Assembly (NCBI RefSeq): GCF_029350975.1
Contig: NZ_JARKMR010000002.1
Location: 124,001 to 188,000, forward strand
Direction: 5' to 3'
Length of the DNA stretch: 64,000 nt
From: Maribacter zhoushanensis
Lineage (GTDB): Bacteria > Bacteroidota > Bacteroidia > Flavobacteriales > Flavobacteriaceae
This document shows, piece by piece, positions 1 to 8,151 of this stretch (its first letter is position 1; each line of letters begins with the position of its first letter). Below the pieces are notes generated by a model, which saw nothing but the letters and a program-made list of their open reading frames with translations, did no database searches and had not been told where the DNA came from. Position numbers and translations under genes: made by a program.

Positions 1-37
1 ATATAAGTGTCGATTTTAATTTCGACACTTAAAAAAA
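1..37. terminator. Hairpin at window edge, possible terminator
   Basis: A 9-bp perfect inverted repeat (AAGTGTCGA at 5-13, TCGACACTT at 22-30) with an 8-nt loop is followed by an A-run. It probably separates the first gene from an upstream unit outside the window. The A-run would be a T-run for minus-strand transcription only on the far side, so the direction is unclear. Confidence 0.4.
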
Positions 38-98
38 TAATTATTAATTCATCAATCGCCAAAACCTTAATTAGGTAGCGGCACTAAAATCAACAATC

Positions 99-641
99 AT
101 GAGAAAAGTAGCAGTAGTAATTTTAATGGCAATTTTACCCGCATTGGGTTTTTCACAATCTGTATTCGATAAATATGAAGATATGGATAACGTGGGGTCT
201 GTAATCGTAAACAAAAGTATGATCGACCTTGTTTCTAAATTTGGCGGAATGAGTGACGATGCTGAGGCGCAAGAATTCATAGAAGTAGCCAGCGGATTAC
301 GAAACGTAAAGGTCTTTATGACCGAAGATTCATCAGTTTCTGCAGATATGTCTTCAACAGTTAAGAAATACCTTAAGTCTTCTAAATTAGAGGAATTAAT
401 GCGTGTAAAAGATGAAGATGTCAATGTAAAATTTTATGTAAAAGATGGTAAAAAGAAGGATCATGTATCAGAATTACTAATGTTTGTTAGTGGTTTGGAA
501 AATGTAGAAGTAGGGCATAACGGAAGAAAGCTGGAAACAGTTTTAGTAAGTCTTACCGGTGATATCGATTTAAATAAAATTGGAACATTGACTAGTAAAA
601 TGGATTTGCCTAAAGATTTGAACAAGGCATCAGGAAAGTAA
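99..641 (+). CDS. DUF4252 domain protein, exported
   Basis: A 180-residue protein with a Sec signal peptide (about residues 1-20, hydrophobic core then FSQS) and a DUF4252-like body. The family is small, Bacteroidota-specific and of unknown function. It is followed 60 bp later by a second, divergent DUF4252-type gene, with a strong hairpin between them. From general knowledge, DUF4252 genes often sit downstream of an ECF sigma/anti-sigma pair; that would lie before the window start and cannot be seen. The mature part is rich in Lys, Asp and Glu and has no further membrane segment, so a periplasmic location is inferred. Confidence 0.75.
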   Translation: MRKVAVVILMAILPALGFSQSVFDKYEDMDNVGSVIVNKSMIDLVSKFGGMSDDAEAQEFIEVASGLRNVKVFMTEDSSVSADMSSTVKKYLKSSKLEELMRVKDEDVNVKFYVKDGKKKDHVSELLMFVSGLENVEVGHNGRKLETVLVSLTGDIDLNKIGTLTSKMDLPKDLNKASGK

Positions 642-652
642 TAATGATATAT

Positions 653-684
653 AAAGGTCTCCTTTAATTAGGAGACCTTTTTCT
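653..684 (+). terminator. Intrinsic terminator / intercistronic hairpin
   Basis: A 10-bp perfect stem (AAAGGTCTCC, 653-662, with GGAGACCTTT, 671-680), 8-nt loop, then TTCT. It lies between the two DUF4252 genes, so it may attenuate expression of the second. Confidence 0.8.
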
Positions 685-701
685 AATTTTAAAAACATAG
701 T

Positions 702-1241
702 ATGAAAAATGTATATTGGGTAATAATGATGGTAATTGGTTTTACCATTACATCATGCTCATCAGAACAGAGTCTACAGCAATATTATATTGCAAATGCA
801 GAGAACCCTAATTTTATGTCTTTTGATTTGCCCTCCAGTCTTTTAGATTTAGAAACCGCGAATTTGACAGAGTCTGAGAAAGAAGCTGCGTCGTCATTAA
901 AAAAGCTAAATATTCTAGCATTTCAGAAAAAACCTGAGAACGAGGCAGATTATTTAGTTCAAAAAAATGCGATTAAATCAATACTAAAAGGCGATGATTT
1001 TAGTGAGTTAATGAAAATGAATACCCCTTTTGGAAAAGCGACTATACAATTAAAAGGTGATGATGATAGCATTGATGAACTTGTTATTTATGGGGACAAT
1101 GATGAAAAAGGCTTGGTTTTAGTTAGGGTGTTAGGAGATAATATGAATCCGGTTCATTTAATGAAATTAATTAAAACCATAGAAAAATCTGATTATAAAG
1201 GAAAAGGATTGGAACAACTTGGAGATTTAATAAAAGGTTGA
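702..1241 (+). CDS. DUF4252 family lipoprotein
   Basis: A 179-residue protein with a lipoprotein signal peptide: hydrophobic residues 4-17, lipobox ending at Cys19 followed by Ser-Ser. The body has the same alternating charged/hydrophobic pattern as the preceding DUF4252 protein and is taken as a paralogue anchored in a membrane. No enzymatic motif is visible. It is the last gene of the unit, closed by a strong terminator at 1268-1300. Family membership is inferred from size, context and a similar segment around 'DDSIDELVIYGD'; function unknown. Confidence 0.65.
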   Translation: MKNVYWVIMMVIGFTITSCSSEQSLQQYYIANAENPNFMSFDLPSSLLDLETANLTESEKEAASSLKKLNILAFQKKPENEADYLVQKNAIKSILKGDDFSELMKMNTPFGKATIQLKGDDDSIDELVIYGDNDEKGLVLVRVLGDNMNPVHLMKLIKTIEKSDYKGKGLEQLGDLIKG

Positions 1242-1267
1242 GTTAAAGGTCTATCTAATTTAAATAC

Positions 1268-1300
1268 AGCCCGTTACGTAATTGTAACGGGCTTTTTGTT
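1268..1300 (+). terminator. Rho-independent terminator
   Basis: A 10-bp stem (AGCCCGTTAC 1268-1277 with GTAACGGGCT 1284-1293), 6-nt loop and a T-rich tail (TTTTGTTT). Ends the DUF4252 unit. Confidence 0.9.
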
Positions 1301-1401
1301 TATTGAAATTGTAGTATACCTCTTTTTTTATGTGACCAATCAAGAAAATAGGTGTCATAATAAGTGAGAATATATACAAACAACCTAAACAAAATTTAAA
1401 A

Positions 1402-2211
1402 ATGGAAAACGCAGAAGTATGGATTGACAAAGGGATTGACTTTGTTGTAGAATTTGGACCTAAAGTTATAGGTGCAATCTTAATTTACATTATTGGTTCA
1501 TGGATCATCAAGAAATTGATAGGAGTTGTTAATAAAAGCATGACCAAGCAAAATTATGACGAGTCGCTAAAAAAGTTTTTGCTGAACTTAGCAAAATGGG
1601 CACTTACAATCTTCCTGATTATAACGGTTATATCAACATTAGGTGTTGAAACTACAAGTTTTGCAGCAGTTATTGCAGCAGCAGGTTTGGCAATTGGTCT
1701 TGCATTGCAAGGGTCTTTATCTAATTTCGCAGGTGGTGTTTTACTTATCATATTCAAACCTTATAAAATAGGAGATTTAATTGAAGCTCAAGGGGTTCTT
1801 GGTAGTGTAAAAGAGATTGAGATTTTTACAACTAAATTGGTGACACCAGAAAATAAGTTAGCGATTGTTCCTAATGGTGCAATGGCGAACGGCAACATAG
1901 TAAACTATACTGCAGAAGGTAAAATTAGAGTTGATACTATTGTAGGTGTAGATTATGGTTCTGATCTTCAAAAAACAAAAGATGTGTTATTGGCAATGTT
2001 AAAAGCAAATCCTAAAGTGTTGCAGGATCCTGCTCCATCGGTTAACGTATCTGAATTGGCAGATAGTTCTGTAAACTTAGCTGTACGTCCTTTCTGTAAG
2101 CCAGAGGATTACTGGGATGTGTACTTTGCTACCATTGAAGGAACTAAGAAAGCATTGGATAGTGCAGGTATTGAAATTCCTTACCCACACGAAGTTAATA
2201 TTAGTAAATAA
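1402..2211 (+). CDS. mscS: Small-conductance mechanosensitive channel, MscS family
   Basis: A 269-residue MscS-type channel that releases osmolytes on hypo-osmotic shock, in the inner membrane. Three membrane segments are visible (about 20-42, 60-82, 88-115). The third is the Gly/Ala-rich pore helix (AAAGLAIGLALQGSLSN), followed by the conserved 'GGVLLIIFKPYKIGD' beta-domain entry and 'VPNG' in the middle domain. Length is close to E. coli MscS (286). It stands alone, and a bidirectional terminator separates it from a second, convergent MscS gene. Confidence 0.93.
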   Translation: MENAEVWIDKGIDFVVEFGPKVIGAILIYIIGSWIIKKLIGVVNKSMTKQNYDESLKKFLLNLAKWALTIFLIITVISTLGVETTSFAAVIAAAGLAIGLALQGSLSNFAGGVLLIIFKPYKIGDLIEAQGVLGSVKEIEIFTTKLVTPENKLAIVPNGAMANGNIVNYTAEGKIRVDTIVGVDYGSDLQKTKDVLLAMLKANPKVLQDPAPSVNVSELADSSVNLAVRPFCKPEDYWDVYFATIEGTKKALDSAGIEIPYPHEVNISK

Positions 2212-2230
2212 ATTAGTCTAGTTAGTTAGT

Positions 2231-2264
2231 AAAAAGCCCGTTGAACTTGCTCAACGGGCTTTTT
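2231..2264. terminator. Bidirectional terminator between convergent mscS genes
   Basis: A 14-bp perfect stem (2231-2244 with 2251-2264, GC core GCCCGTTGA/TCAACGGGC) with A-run and T-run on its two sides. It can serve both the plus-strand channel and the minus-strand channel. Confidence 0.92.
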
Positions 2265-2287
2265 TGATTTTATTCGTTAATAGATTT

Positions 2288-3169
2288 TTAGTCTCTTGCA
2301 ATCTGCAGGTTATTTTTTCCGAAGTCCAATGTTCTAATTGGGAAAGGAATATTGATATCGCGTTCATCAAAGTGTTTCTTAATGATTTTTATTGCTTTAT
2401 GTCTTGCGGCATGTTCTTGTTTTACATTAATACAGTCAACCCAAAAACGTACCATAAAGTTTATTGAACTATCTCCGAACTCTGTAAAAAAGAATTCAAC
2501 ATCTTCATCATCGTTTTGTTTAAAATTATCTGTAATAATTTTTACGGTTAAATCTTCTACCATTTGTAAATCGCTTTCATAGCCAACACCGCAATTCACA
2601 AAAATTCTATTTCTTTTATTCATTGAGTAATTGGTGAAAGACCCGTCTATAAATTTAGAATTTGGTATAACCACTACGTTGTTGTCAGGCTGTTTAAGAA
2701 TAATATTTCTTAGACTTATTTCGGTAACAAAGCCTAATACGCCATCAGCATTAATAAAATCATTGATTTTAAGCTGTGGCATAAATGATAGTATAAGTCC
2801 GCCAAATGTATTACTAAGCGTACCTTGTAGTGCTAAACCAACGGCAAGACCTACAACACCTGCACCTGCAAGTATACTTGTTAGTACTTTATCTAAATCT
2901 AAGACACCAAGGGCAATAAAGAACCCGATTAAAATAATGGTTACAAATATTACTTTTGCTATTATTTCCTGAATAGAGACTTGTGATATTTTTCTTAAAA
3001 TAGTTCTTTTAAGAAGTTTGCGTATTCCCCTAGCCAGAAAATAAAATAGAACCATTACCAAAATCGCCATTGCGAGATTTGGTAATTTTAAGACGATAGC
3101 TTCTAACCAACCATCTAATTTATCCCATAGACTACTTACTGATTCTTCAACTGAGAAATTTGTTTGCAT
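2288..3169 (-). CDS. Mechanosensitive ion channel, MscS family (second copy)
   Basis: A 293-residue MscS paralogue convergent with the preceding one. Membrane segments are near residues 28-48, 68-90 and 92-120. The pore helix is Gly/Ala-rich (AGAGVVGLAVGLALQGTLSN), followed by the beta domain (KINDFI..DGVLGFV, VVIPNS.F). It differs clearly from the first copy in N- and C-terminal regions (extra Asp/Glu stretch near 'NDDEDVEFF'), so it is an old duplication, perhaps with another tension threshold. Its promoter was not recognised in the 126-bp gap upstream, which holds the purB terminator hairpin. Confidence 0.92.
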   Translation of the reverse strand: MQTNFSVEESVSSLWDKLDGWLEAIVLKLPNLAMAILVMVLFYFLARGIRKLLKRTILRKISQVSIQEIIAKVIFVTIILIGFFIALGVLDLDKVLTSILAGAGVVGLAVGLALQGTLSNTFGGLILSFMPQLKINDFINADGVLGFVTEISLRNIILKQPDNNVVVIPNSKFIDGSFTNYSMNKRNRIFVNCGVGYESDLQMVEDLTVKIITDNFKQNDDEDVEFFFTEFGDSSINFMVRFWVDCINVKQEHAARHKAIKIIKKHFDERDINIPFPIRTLDFGKNNLQIARD

Positions 3170-3227
3170 GTAATTTTAGATTTGTGTTCACTTGTAATAT
3201 ATATGATGCAAGGCACAATCTAAAATG

Positions 3228-3252
3228 CATATCGCCCTAAACGGGCGATATG
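3228..3252 (-). terminator. Hairpin, probable purB terminator
   Basis: A perfect 10-bp stem (CATATCGCCC 3228-3237 with GGGCGATATG 3243-3252), loop TAAAC. It lies just past the purB stop on the minus strand. The T-run is poor (CATTTTAG), so efficiency is uncertain. Confidence 0.65.
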
Positions 3253-3295
3253 AAGTATTTGAATTAAAGAAAATTTTTAATGCATTAAAACTGGC

Positions 3296-4639
3296 TTAAA
3301 TACCAGTATAATTACTAGGAGATATTTGTTTTAACTCGTTCTTTATTTCGTCAGAAACTTCTAGTGTATCTATGAAATTTGCGATTGAGTTTTTATTGAT
3401 TTTTTCATTTGTACGTGTCAGACCTTTTAGGGCTTCATAAGGGTTAGGGTAACTTTCACGTCTCAATATGGTTTGAATAGCTTCTGCTACTACAGCCCAG
3501 TTGTTCTCTAAATCCTGCTCAAATTTCTCTTTATTTAAAAGTAATTTGTTCAATCCTTTTAAAGTAGATTGAAAAGCGATAATGGTATGAGCAAAAGGAA
3601 CACCAACATTTCTAAGCACAGTACTATCGGTTAAATCTCTTTGCAATCTAGAAACTGGTAGTTTAGCTGCTAAGTGCTCAAAAATAGCATTTGCTATGCC
3701 CAGGTTACCTTCAGAGTTTTCAAAATCTATTGGGTTAACCTTGTGTGGCATTGCAGAAGAACCAACTTCTCCGGCTTTAATTTTTTGCTTGAAATAATCC
3801 ATAGAAACATATGTCCAGAAATCGCGATCTAAATCTAAAATGATTGTATTAATACGTTTTAGACCGTCAAATAAAGCAGCTAAGTGGTCATAGTGTTCTA
3901 TTTGCGTAGTTGGGAACGAATGTTGAAGTCCTAATTTTTCTTGAACGAAATTTTGTCCAAAAGATTTCCAGTCTATAGATGGGTAAGCTACTAAATGAGC
4001 ATTGAAATTACCAGTAGCTCCACCAAATTTAGCAGCACTAGGTATATTGTTCAATAAATTGAATTGCTCCTTTAAACGCGCTACAAATACCATAACCTCT
4101 TTACCTAAACGAGTAGGTGAAGCCGGTTGCCCGTGTGTTCTTGCCAACATGGGTATATCTGACCATTCTAAAGTCAATACATCTAGTTTCTCTACCAATT
4201 CAAAATACTGAGGTACATAGACGTCATTCATTGCTTCTTTTATAGAAAGCGGAATAGCAGTATTGTTAATATCTTGAGAAGTTAACCCAAAATGAATAAA
4301 CTCTTTAAATTCAGATATGCCTAATGCATCAAACGCCTTTTTTATAAAGTATTCAACAGCCTTAACATCATGGTTGGTAGTTTTTTCTATTTCCTTGATT
4401 TCTTGAGCATCTGCGGTAGAAAAATCAGTATATATTTTTCTAAGCGTATCAAACTTTGAAGTATCGAAATTAGAAAGTTGTGGTAAAGGAATCTCACAAA
4501 GTGCAATAAAGTATTCTATTTCTACTCTAACTCTATATTTTATTAAAGCTTCTTCAGAAAAATAAGCGGATAATGATTTGGTTTTAGAGCTATAACGACC
4601 GTCAATTGGTGATATGGCATTTAGTGCGTTAAGAGACAT
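3296..4639 (-). CDS. purB: Adenylosuccinate lyase
   Basis: PurB (447 aa from the chosen ATG at 4639; a TTG two codons upstream is less likely) cleaves SAICAR and adenylosuccinate to release fumarate in purine synthesis. Seen: the N-terminal 'ALNAISPIDGRYSSKT', the catalytic-loop signature 'GSSAMPHKVNPIDFENSEG', and 'ARTHGQPASPT' with its conserved His. Length fits the E. coli-type enzyme. A TATATTTG -7 element lies about 26 bp upstream, so it can be transcribed on its own. The HEAT-like gene lies next to it, transcribed the same way. Confidence 0.97.
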   Translation of the reverse strand: MSLNALNAISPIDGRYSSKTKSLSAYFSEEALIKYRVRVEIEYFIALCEIPLPQLSNFDTSKFDTLRKIYTDFSTADAQEIKEIEKTTNHDVKAVEYFIKKAFDALGISEFKEFIHFGLTSQDINNTAIPLSIKEAMNDVYVPQYFELVEKLDVLTLEWSDIPMLARTHGQPASPTRLGKEVMVFVARLKEQFNLLNNIPSAAKFGGATGNFNAHLVAYPSIDWKSFGQNFVQEKLGLQHSFPTTQIEHYDHLAALFDGLKRINTIILDLDRDFWTYVSMDYFKQKIKAGEVGSSAMPHKVNPIDFENSEGNLGIANAIFEHLAAKLPVSRLQRDLTDSTVLRNVGVPFAHTIIAFQSTLKGLNKLLLNKEKFEQDLENNWAVVAEAIQTILRRESYPNPYEALKGLTRTNEKINKNSIANFIDTLEVSDEIKNELKQISPSNYTGI

Positions 4640-4664
4640 AGACAATGGTTAAATTATTAAGGGG

Positions 4665-4672
4665 CAAATATA
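4665..4672 (-). promoter_or_regulatory. -7 promoter element of purB
   Basis: TATATTTG on the minus strand, an exact match to the Bacteroidota TAnnTTTG consensus, 25 bp before the purB ATG. No clear -33 TTG is seen at the usual distance. Confidence 0.65.
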
Positions 4673-4768
4673 CCTAATCACATTAAAGTTTAAAACCTTA
4701 TTACCTTTAAGTTATGTTCAAAAAAAGGCATTTAATGAACAATGAGAGCTGGTAATTGATTTCTTTGT

Positions 4769-5332
4769 TCATTTCTCCAATACCTTCAATGTCATTCTTG
4801 CACGTGCCTTGTATGCGGCACTGCCACTTTCATAGCTTTGTTTAAGTATTTGACCAAGTTCTGGGTGAATCCACTTGATCTTTTTTCCTATTAAAAGTAA
4901 TGTTGTCATAGAATATGCTTTTGGTGCAACTTTGTGTTCTCCTATAAGCCAATCAAATGCAGATTCTGTAATAATGTTCAATTGACTAACAGATAAAGTC
5001 TGTGGAGATGTTCTATTCTTTTTGGGAAACTCATTTAAAGCCAATAATTGACAAATTTTTGAAGCGGGACGGATTGAAGATTCTAAAGAAATATGGTTTA
5101 AAGAATTAAGGAAAGAATCAATATGGTGATAAATGAGCTGCAAATCTTTTCTAGCTATGTATTCTAATACCCAAGCTGCTTTGCACGAAATGGGTTCGGT
5201 ATCATCTTTTATTATTTCAATAAGAATAGGAATTAGCTTTGGGTTTCCTTCAATTTTAGATGCCATTTTACTACGGTTTTCTCTAGAAGCACTAACATAA
5301 TTCAATGCTTCTTTAAGCTCTTCCTTTGTCAT
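4769..5332 (-). CDS. Helical HEAT-like protein next to purB
   Basis: A 187-residue, wholly helical-looking soluble protein without signal peptide. Segments such as 'IPILIEIIKDDTEPISCKAAWVLEYIA' style repeats (about 33-65) resemble HEAT/ARM repeats. From memory, homologues beside purB in Flavobacteriia are sometimes labelled adenylosuccinate lyase by database transfer; no lyase signature (the SSxMPxKxNP loop) is present, so I do not accept that name. It lies upstream of purB on the same strand, 129 bp away, with a purB promoter between. Function unknown; a scaffold or partner role is only a guess. Confidence 0.7.
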   Translation of the reverse strand: MTKEELKEALNYVSASRENRSKMASKIEGNPKLIPILIEIIKDDTEPISCKAAWVLEYIARKDLQLIYHHIDSFLNSLNHISLESSIRPASKICQLLALNEFPKKNRTSPQTLSVSQLNIITESAFDWLIGEHKVAPKAYSMTTLLLIGKKIKWIHPELGQILKQSYESGSAAYKARARMTLKVLEK

Positions 5333-5367
5333 AAAATTGTATCTTTATTTTTCATTTCCCCCCAAAT

Positions 5368-5841
5368 ATGAAATTACTAAAAAAAATTAGCCTAGGTGTA
5401 GTTGTTGTATTTATAGCCATGCAATTTTTCAGTCCTACCAAAAATATTGCTGCAGGCAACCATACGGAAGCTTTTATAGCGCAAACAAATCCTTCGCCAG
5501 AACTTAAGAACCTGTTTGAGACCTCATGTTATGATTGTCATAGCAACAATACAGATTACCCATGGTACAATAATATAGCTCCTATATCATATTTGCTTGC
5601 CGATCATGTTAAAGAGGGTAAAGAGCATTTAAATTTTTCTGAGTGGGAAAATTATTCTTTAGATAAAAAGGATCATCTGTTAGAAGAAATAGAAGAGGAA
5701 GTCGTTGATGGTAATATGCCATTATCACAATATACCCTGTTTCATAAAGATACAGAGCTTACCGCAAATGAGGTAGTTGAGTTAGTGGAGTGGGTAAGGC
5801 AGACTAGAATTATTTATCAACTAGGGAAGCAACCAAATTAG
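5368..5841 (+). CDS. Haem-binding domain protein (single CxxCH), membrane-anchored
   Basis: A 157-residue protein with an N-terminal hydrophobic helix (about 8-22) acting as signal or anchor, then a Haem_bd-type domain with one c-type haem motif, CYDCH, near residue 54-58 in 'ETSCYDCHSNNTDYPWY'. A downstream Met in 'DGNMPLSQYT' could be the second haem ligand. The product should sit in the periplasm facing the membrane and carry electrons or sense redox state; the partner is unknown. Its 3' end overlaps the convergent sirtuin gene by 32 bp. Confidence 0.85.
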   Translation: MKLLKKISLGVVVVFIAMQFFSPTKNIAAGNHTEAFIAQTNPSPELKNLFETSCYDCHSNNTDYPWYNNIAPISYLLADHVKEGKEHLNFSEWENYSLDKKDHLLEEIEEEVVDGNMPLSQYTLFHKDTELTANEVVELVEWVRQTRIIYQLGKQPN

Positions 5842-6496
5842 GAGTGCCTTCTACTGCAGTTTTCTCAATAATGGTCAAGTTGTTTTTATGAGTATTTGAT
5901 ATGGCAGGTTTTGGGTCTATGAAATAGATGGGCGTTGTGCCATCTACAAAATCAATTAAACTCGCTGCTGGGTATACTTGCATTGAAGTGCCTATTATAA
6001 TCAAATAATCTGCTTTTTCGGTTATTGAGATTGCATCTTCTAAAAGAGGCACAGCTTCACCAAACCATACAATGTGTGGTCTCAATTGATATCCGTTTTT
6101 ACAGGTGTCACCCAATAAAATATCATTCTTCTGCTCAAAGATTTCTTTGGTAGAATTTATACTTCTAGCTTTTAATAATTCACCATGTAAATGAAGTACT
6201 TGAGAACTACCTGCACGTTCATGTAAATCGTCTACATTTTGGGTGATGATATGAACGTTGAAATTTGCTTCTAAATCAACTAAAGCCTTATGTGCCGCAT
6301 TGGGTTCAACGGTAAGTAATTGCCTTCTTCTTTGATTGTAAAATTCTAATACTAATTCCGGATTTTTTTGAAATCCTTCTGGCGTAGCAACTTCCATAAC
6401 ATCATGCCCTTCCCATAGTCCGTTGGCATCTCTAAATGTTTTTAATCCGCTTTCGGCAGAAATTCCCGCTCCTGTTAATACGACGATGTTTTTCAT
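5810..6496 (-). CDS. cobB: Sirtuin NAD-dependent protein deacylase (class III/CobB-like)
   Basis: A 228-residue Sir2 protein. NAD-binding GAGISAESG at 9-17, 'TQNVDDLHERAG' at 85-96, catalytic His104 in HLHGE and 'RPHIVWFGE' at 139-147 are all intact. Tyr53 and Arg56 (YNQRR) match the Tyr/Arg pair that gives class III sirtuins activity on succinyl/malonyl lysines, so desuccinylation is a reasonable prediction. Between 107 and 140 there is only one cysteine (Cys132), so the usual four-Cys zinc module is missing. It overlaps the convergent haem-protein gene by 32 bp and diverges from trmH. Confidence 0.92.
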   Translation of the reverse strand: MKNIVVLTGAGISAESGLKTFRDANGLWEGHDVMEVATPEGFQKNPELVLEFYNQRRRQLLTVEPNAAHKALVDLEANFNVHIITQNVDDLHERAGSSQVLHLHGELLKARSINSTKEIFEQKNDILLGDTCKNGYQLRPHIVWFGEAVPLLEDAISITEKADYLIIIGTSMQVYPAASLIDFVDGTTPIYFIDPKPAISNTHKNNLTIIEKTAVEGTPNLVASLVDK

Positions 6497-6545
6497 GTTA
6501 AAATTCTAAATCTGTATAAAAATATACTTTTCTTATCTTGGGCGT

Positions 6546-7202
6546 ATGATTGATGTGAAGCTTTTAGAATATTTAGAAGAATTTATTTCTGAAAACAGAA
6601 AACAACGGTTTGTTGATATATTGGCGGAAAGAACAAATTACCTGACCGTTGCGGTTGAAGATGTATTTCAAATGCACAATACCAGTGCGGTGGTAAGAAG
6701 TTGTGAATCCTTTGGTGTGCAGACCGCTCATTTGATAGAAGATAGAAATGGTCAACATTTAGATGAGGAAATTGCCATGGGAGCTCAGAAATGGGTAGAT
6801 ATTAAACGCTATAGAAGTTCAAAACAAGTAATTGATACGTTACGGGAGCAGGAATATAAAATCGTAGCTACTAGCCCGCATGCGGATAGTTCTTTATTAC
6901 GAGATTTTAAGTTAGATGGTAAAACAGCTTTGTTCTTTGGTACAGAGAAAAGTGGGTTAAGTGATTATGTACTAGAAAATGCAGATGCCTATTTAAAAAT
7001 ACCAATGGTAGGTTTTACCGAGAGTCTTAATATATCTGTTTCCGCGGCTATTATTCTGCAACATTTAACTTCGCAATTAAAAGCTTCGGATGTAGCGTGG
7101 ATGTTAACAGAAGAAGAAATGTTGGAAAGAAGGTTAGATTGGACTAAAAAATCGATCAAGAGTATTGATGATATTTTGGAAAGATATAAGTCTGATAATT
7201 AA
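6546..7202 (+). CDS. trmH: tRNA (guanosine(18)-2'-O)-methyltransferase, SPOUT family
   Basis: A 218-residue SpoU/TrmH-type enzyme that methylates the 2'-OH of G18 in the D-loop of tRNA. Seen: 'NTSAVVRSCESFG' (motif 1, with the catalytic Arg), 'FFGTEKSGLS' (motif 2) and 'IPMVGFTESLNISVSAAI' (motif 3, trefoil knot). The length and the N-terminal 'LEEFISENRKQRF' are typical of TrmH rather than of longer TrmL/RlmB forms. It is transcribed divergently from the sirtuin gene over a 49-bp gap, which leaves little room for a leader. SRPBCC and VOC genes follow on the same strand. Confidence 0.9.
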   Translation: MIDVKLLEYLEEFISENRKQRFVDILAERTNYLTVAVEDVFQMHNTSAVVRSCESFGVQTAHLIEDRNGQHLDEEIAMGAQKWVDIKRYRSSKQVIDTLREQEYKIVATSPHADSSLLRDFKLDGKTALFFGTEKSGLSDYVLENADAYLKIPMVGFTESLNISVSAAIILQHLTSQLKASDVAWMLTEEEMLERRLDWTKKSIKSIDDILERYKSDN

Positions 7203-7242
7203 TTTTTATTTAACTTGTTAATCAACAACTAATTAACTGAAC

Positions 7243-7770
7243 ATGTATACCGTATTAATAATTCTTGGAGTGATAGTGGCATTGGTCATTATACTAGCGT
7301 TAATAGCACCTAAAAGTTATCAAGTATCTAGAAGTATAGAATTAGAGCATCCGCCAGAACAGATATGGCCTCATTTAAAGTTTTTAAAGAAACAGCAACA
7401 ATGGTCACCATGGGCAAGAAAAGATCCTGATATGGAGCTTATTTTTACCGGAATTGATGGTGAAGTAGGGGCTACCAGCCACTGGAATGGTAATAAGGAA
7501 GTAGGTGAAGGAGAACAAGAAATTACAAGAATTGTAGAAGGTGAACGAATTGAACAAGATTTACGATTTTTAAAGCCTTATAAGTCTCAGTCCGATTGCT
7601 ATATGAATCTGGAATCATTAGAAGGGAATAGGAGTAAGGTAACTTGGGGATTTGCAGGAAACAACAAGTTTCCAATGAGTATTATGATGTTGTTCATGTC
7701 AATGGATAAAATGGTGGGCAAGGATTTTGAAGCGGGATTGGAGAATCTAAAAACTAATTTAAATAAATAG
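7243..7770 (+). CDS. SRPBCC/START-like domain protein with N-terminal membrane helix
   Basis: A 175-residue protein with one N-terminal transmembrane helix (about 3-22, Ile/Val/Leu-rich) and an SRPBCC fold body beginning 'SYQVSRSIELEHPPEQIWPHL', typical of polyketide-cyclase/dehydrase-like lipid-binding domains. The motif 'QQQWSPWARKDPDM' is characteristic of this group in Bacteroidota. The ligand is unknown. It is followed 2 bp later by a VOC protein, so the two are co-transcribed, and it lies 40 bp after trmH. Confidence 0.82.
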   Translation: MYTVLIILGVIVALVIILALIAPKSYQVSRSIELEHPPEQIWPHLKFLKKQQQWSPWARKDPDMELIFTGIDGEVGATSHWNGNKEVGEGEQEITRIVEGERIEQDLRFLKPYKSQSDCYMNLESLEGNRSKVTWGFAGNNKFPMSIMMLFMSMDKMVGKDFEAGLENLKTNLNK

Positions 7771-7772
7771 TT

Positions 7773-8138
7773 ATGATAGCATGGTTTGAAATTCCTGTAG
7801 CAAATATGGAGCGGGCACAAAAATTTTATGAATCTATTTTAGATGTCTCAATTACGGTAAATAATTTCGGAGAATTTATAATGGGTTTGTTTCCTGACAA
7901 ACAAAGCATAGGGCAGGCAAGTGGGGCTCTAGTACAGCACGAGCATTACGTACCTAGTTCAACAGCCGGTGTACTTGTTTATTTTGCATGTGAAGATGCA
8001 GCCACGATTTTGGACAAGGTTGAAAAAGCAGGCGGACAAGTATTACAGCCTAAAACAGAAATAGGTGAAGGACATGGATTTATGGGGCTTTTAAAAGATA
8101 CGGAAGGCAATAGAATAGCTGTGCATTCAAATACCTGA
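7773..8138 (+). CDS. VOC (glyoxalase/bleomycin resistance) superfamily protein
   Basis: A 121-residue single VOC domain starting 'MIAWFEIPVANMERAQKFYESIL', with the paired beta-alpha-beta3 layout and the C-terminal 'GFMGLLKDTEGNRIAVHS'. Its small size suggests a homodimer. The metal-ligand pattern is not convincingly that of glyoxalase I, so substrate and reaction are unknown. It begins 2 bp after the SRPBCC gene stop, implying translational linkage. The convergent amylase gene ends 13 bp beyond it. Confidence 0.85.
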   Translation: MIAWFEIPVANMERAQKFYESILDVSITVNNFGEFIMGLFPDKQSIGQASGALVQHEHYVPSSTAGVLVYFACEDAATILDKVEKAGGQVLQPKTEIGEGHGFMGLLKDTEGNRIAVHSNT

Positions 8139-8151
8139 TTTTTTCAAGTCT

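Noticed and set aside
2264-2972. Plus-strand open frames opposite the second MscS gene
   Set aside because: Antisense shadows; the minus-strand frame has the full MscS pattern.
1402-3169. Large inverted duplication of the two mscS genes
   Set aside because: The proteins share only family motifs; nucleotide identity is not evident and lengths differ, so this is an old paralogue pair, not a recent inverted repeat.
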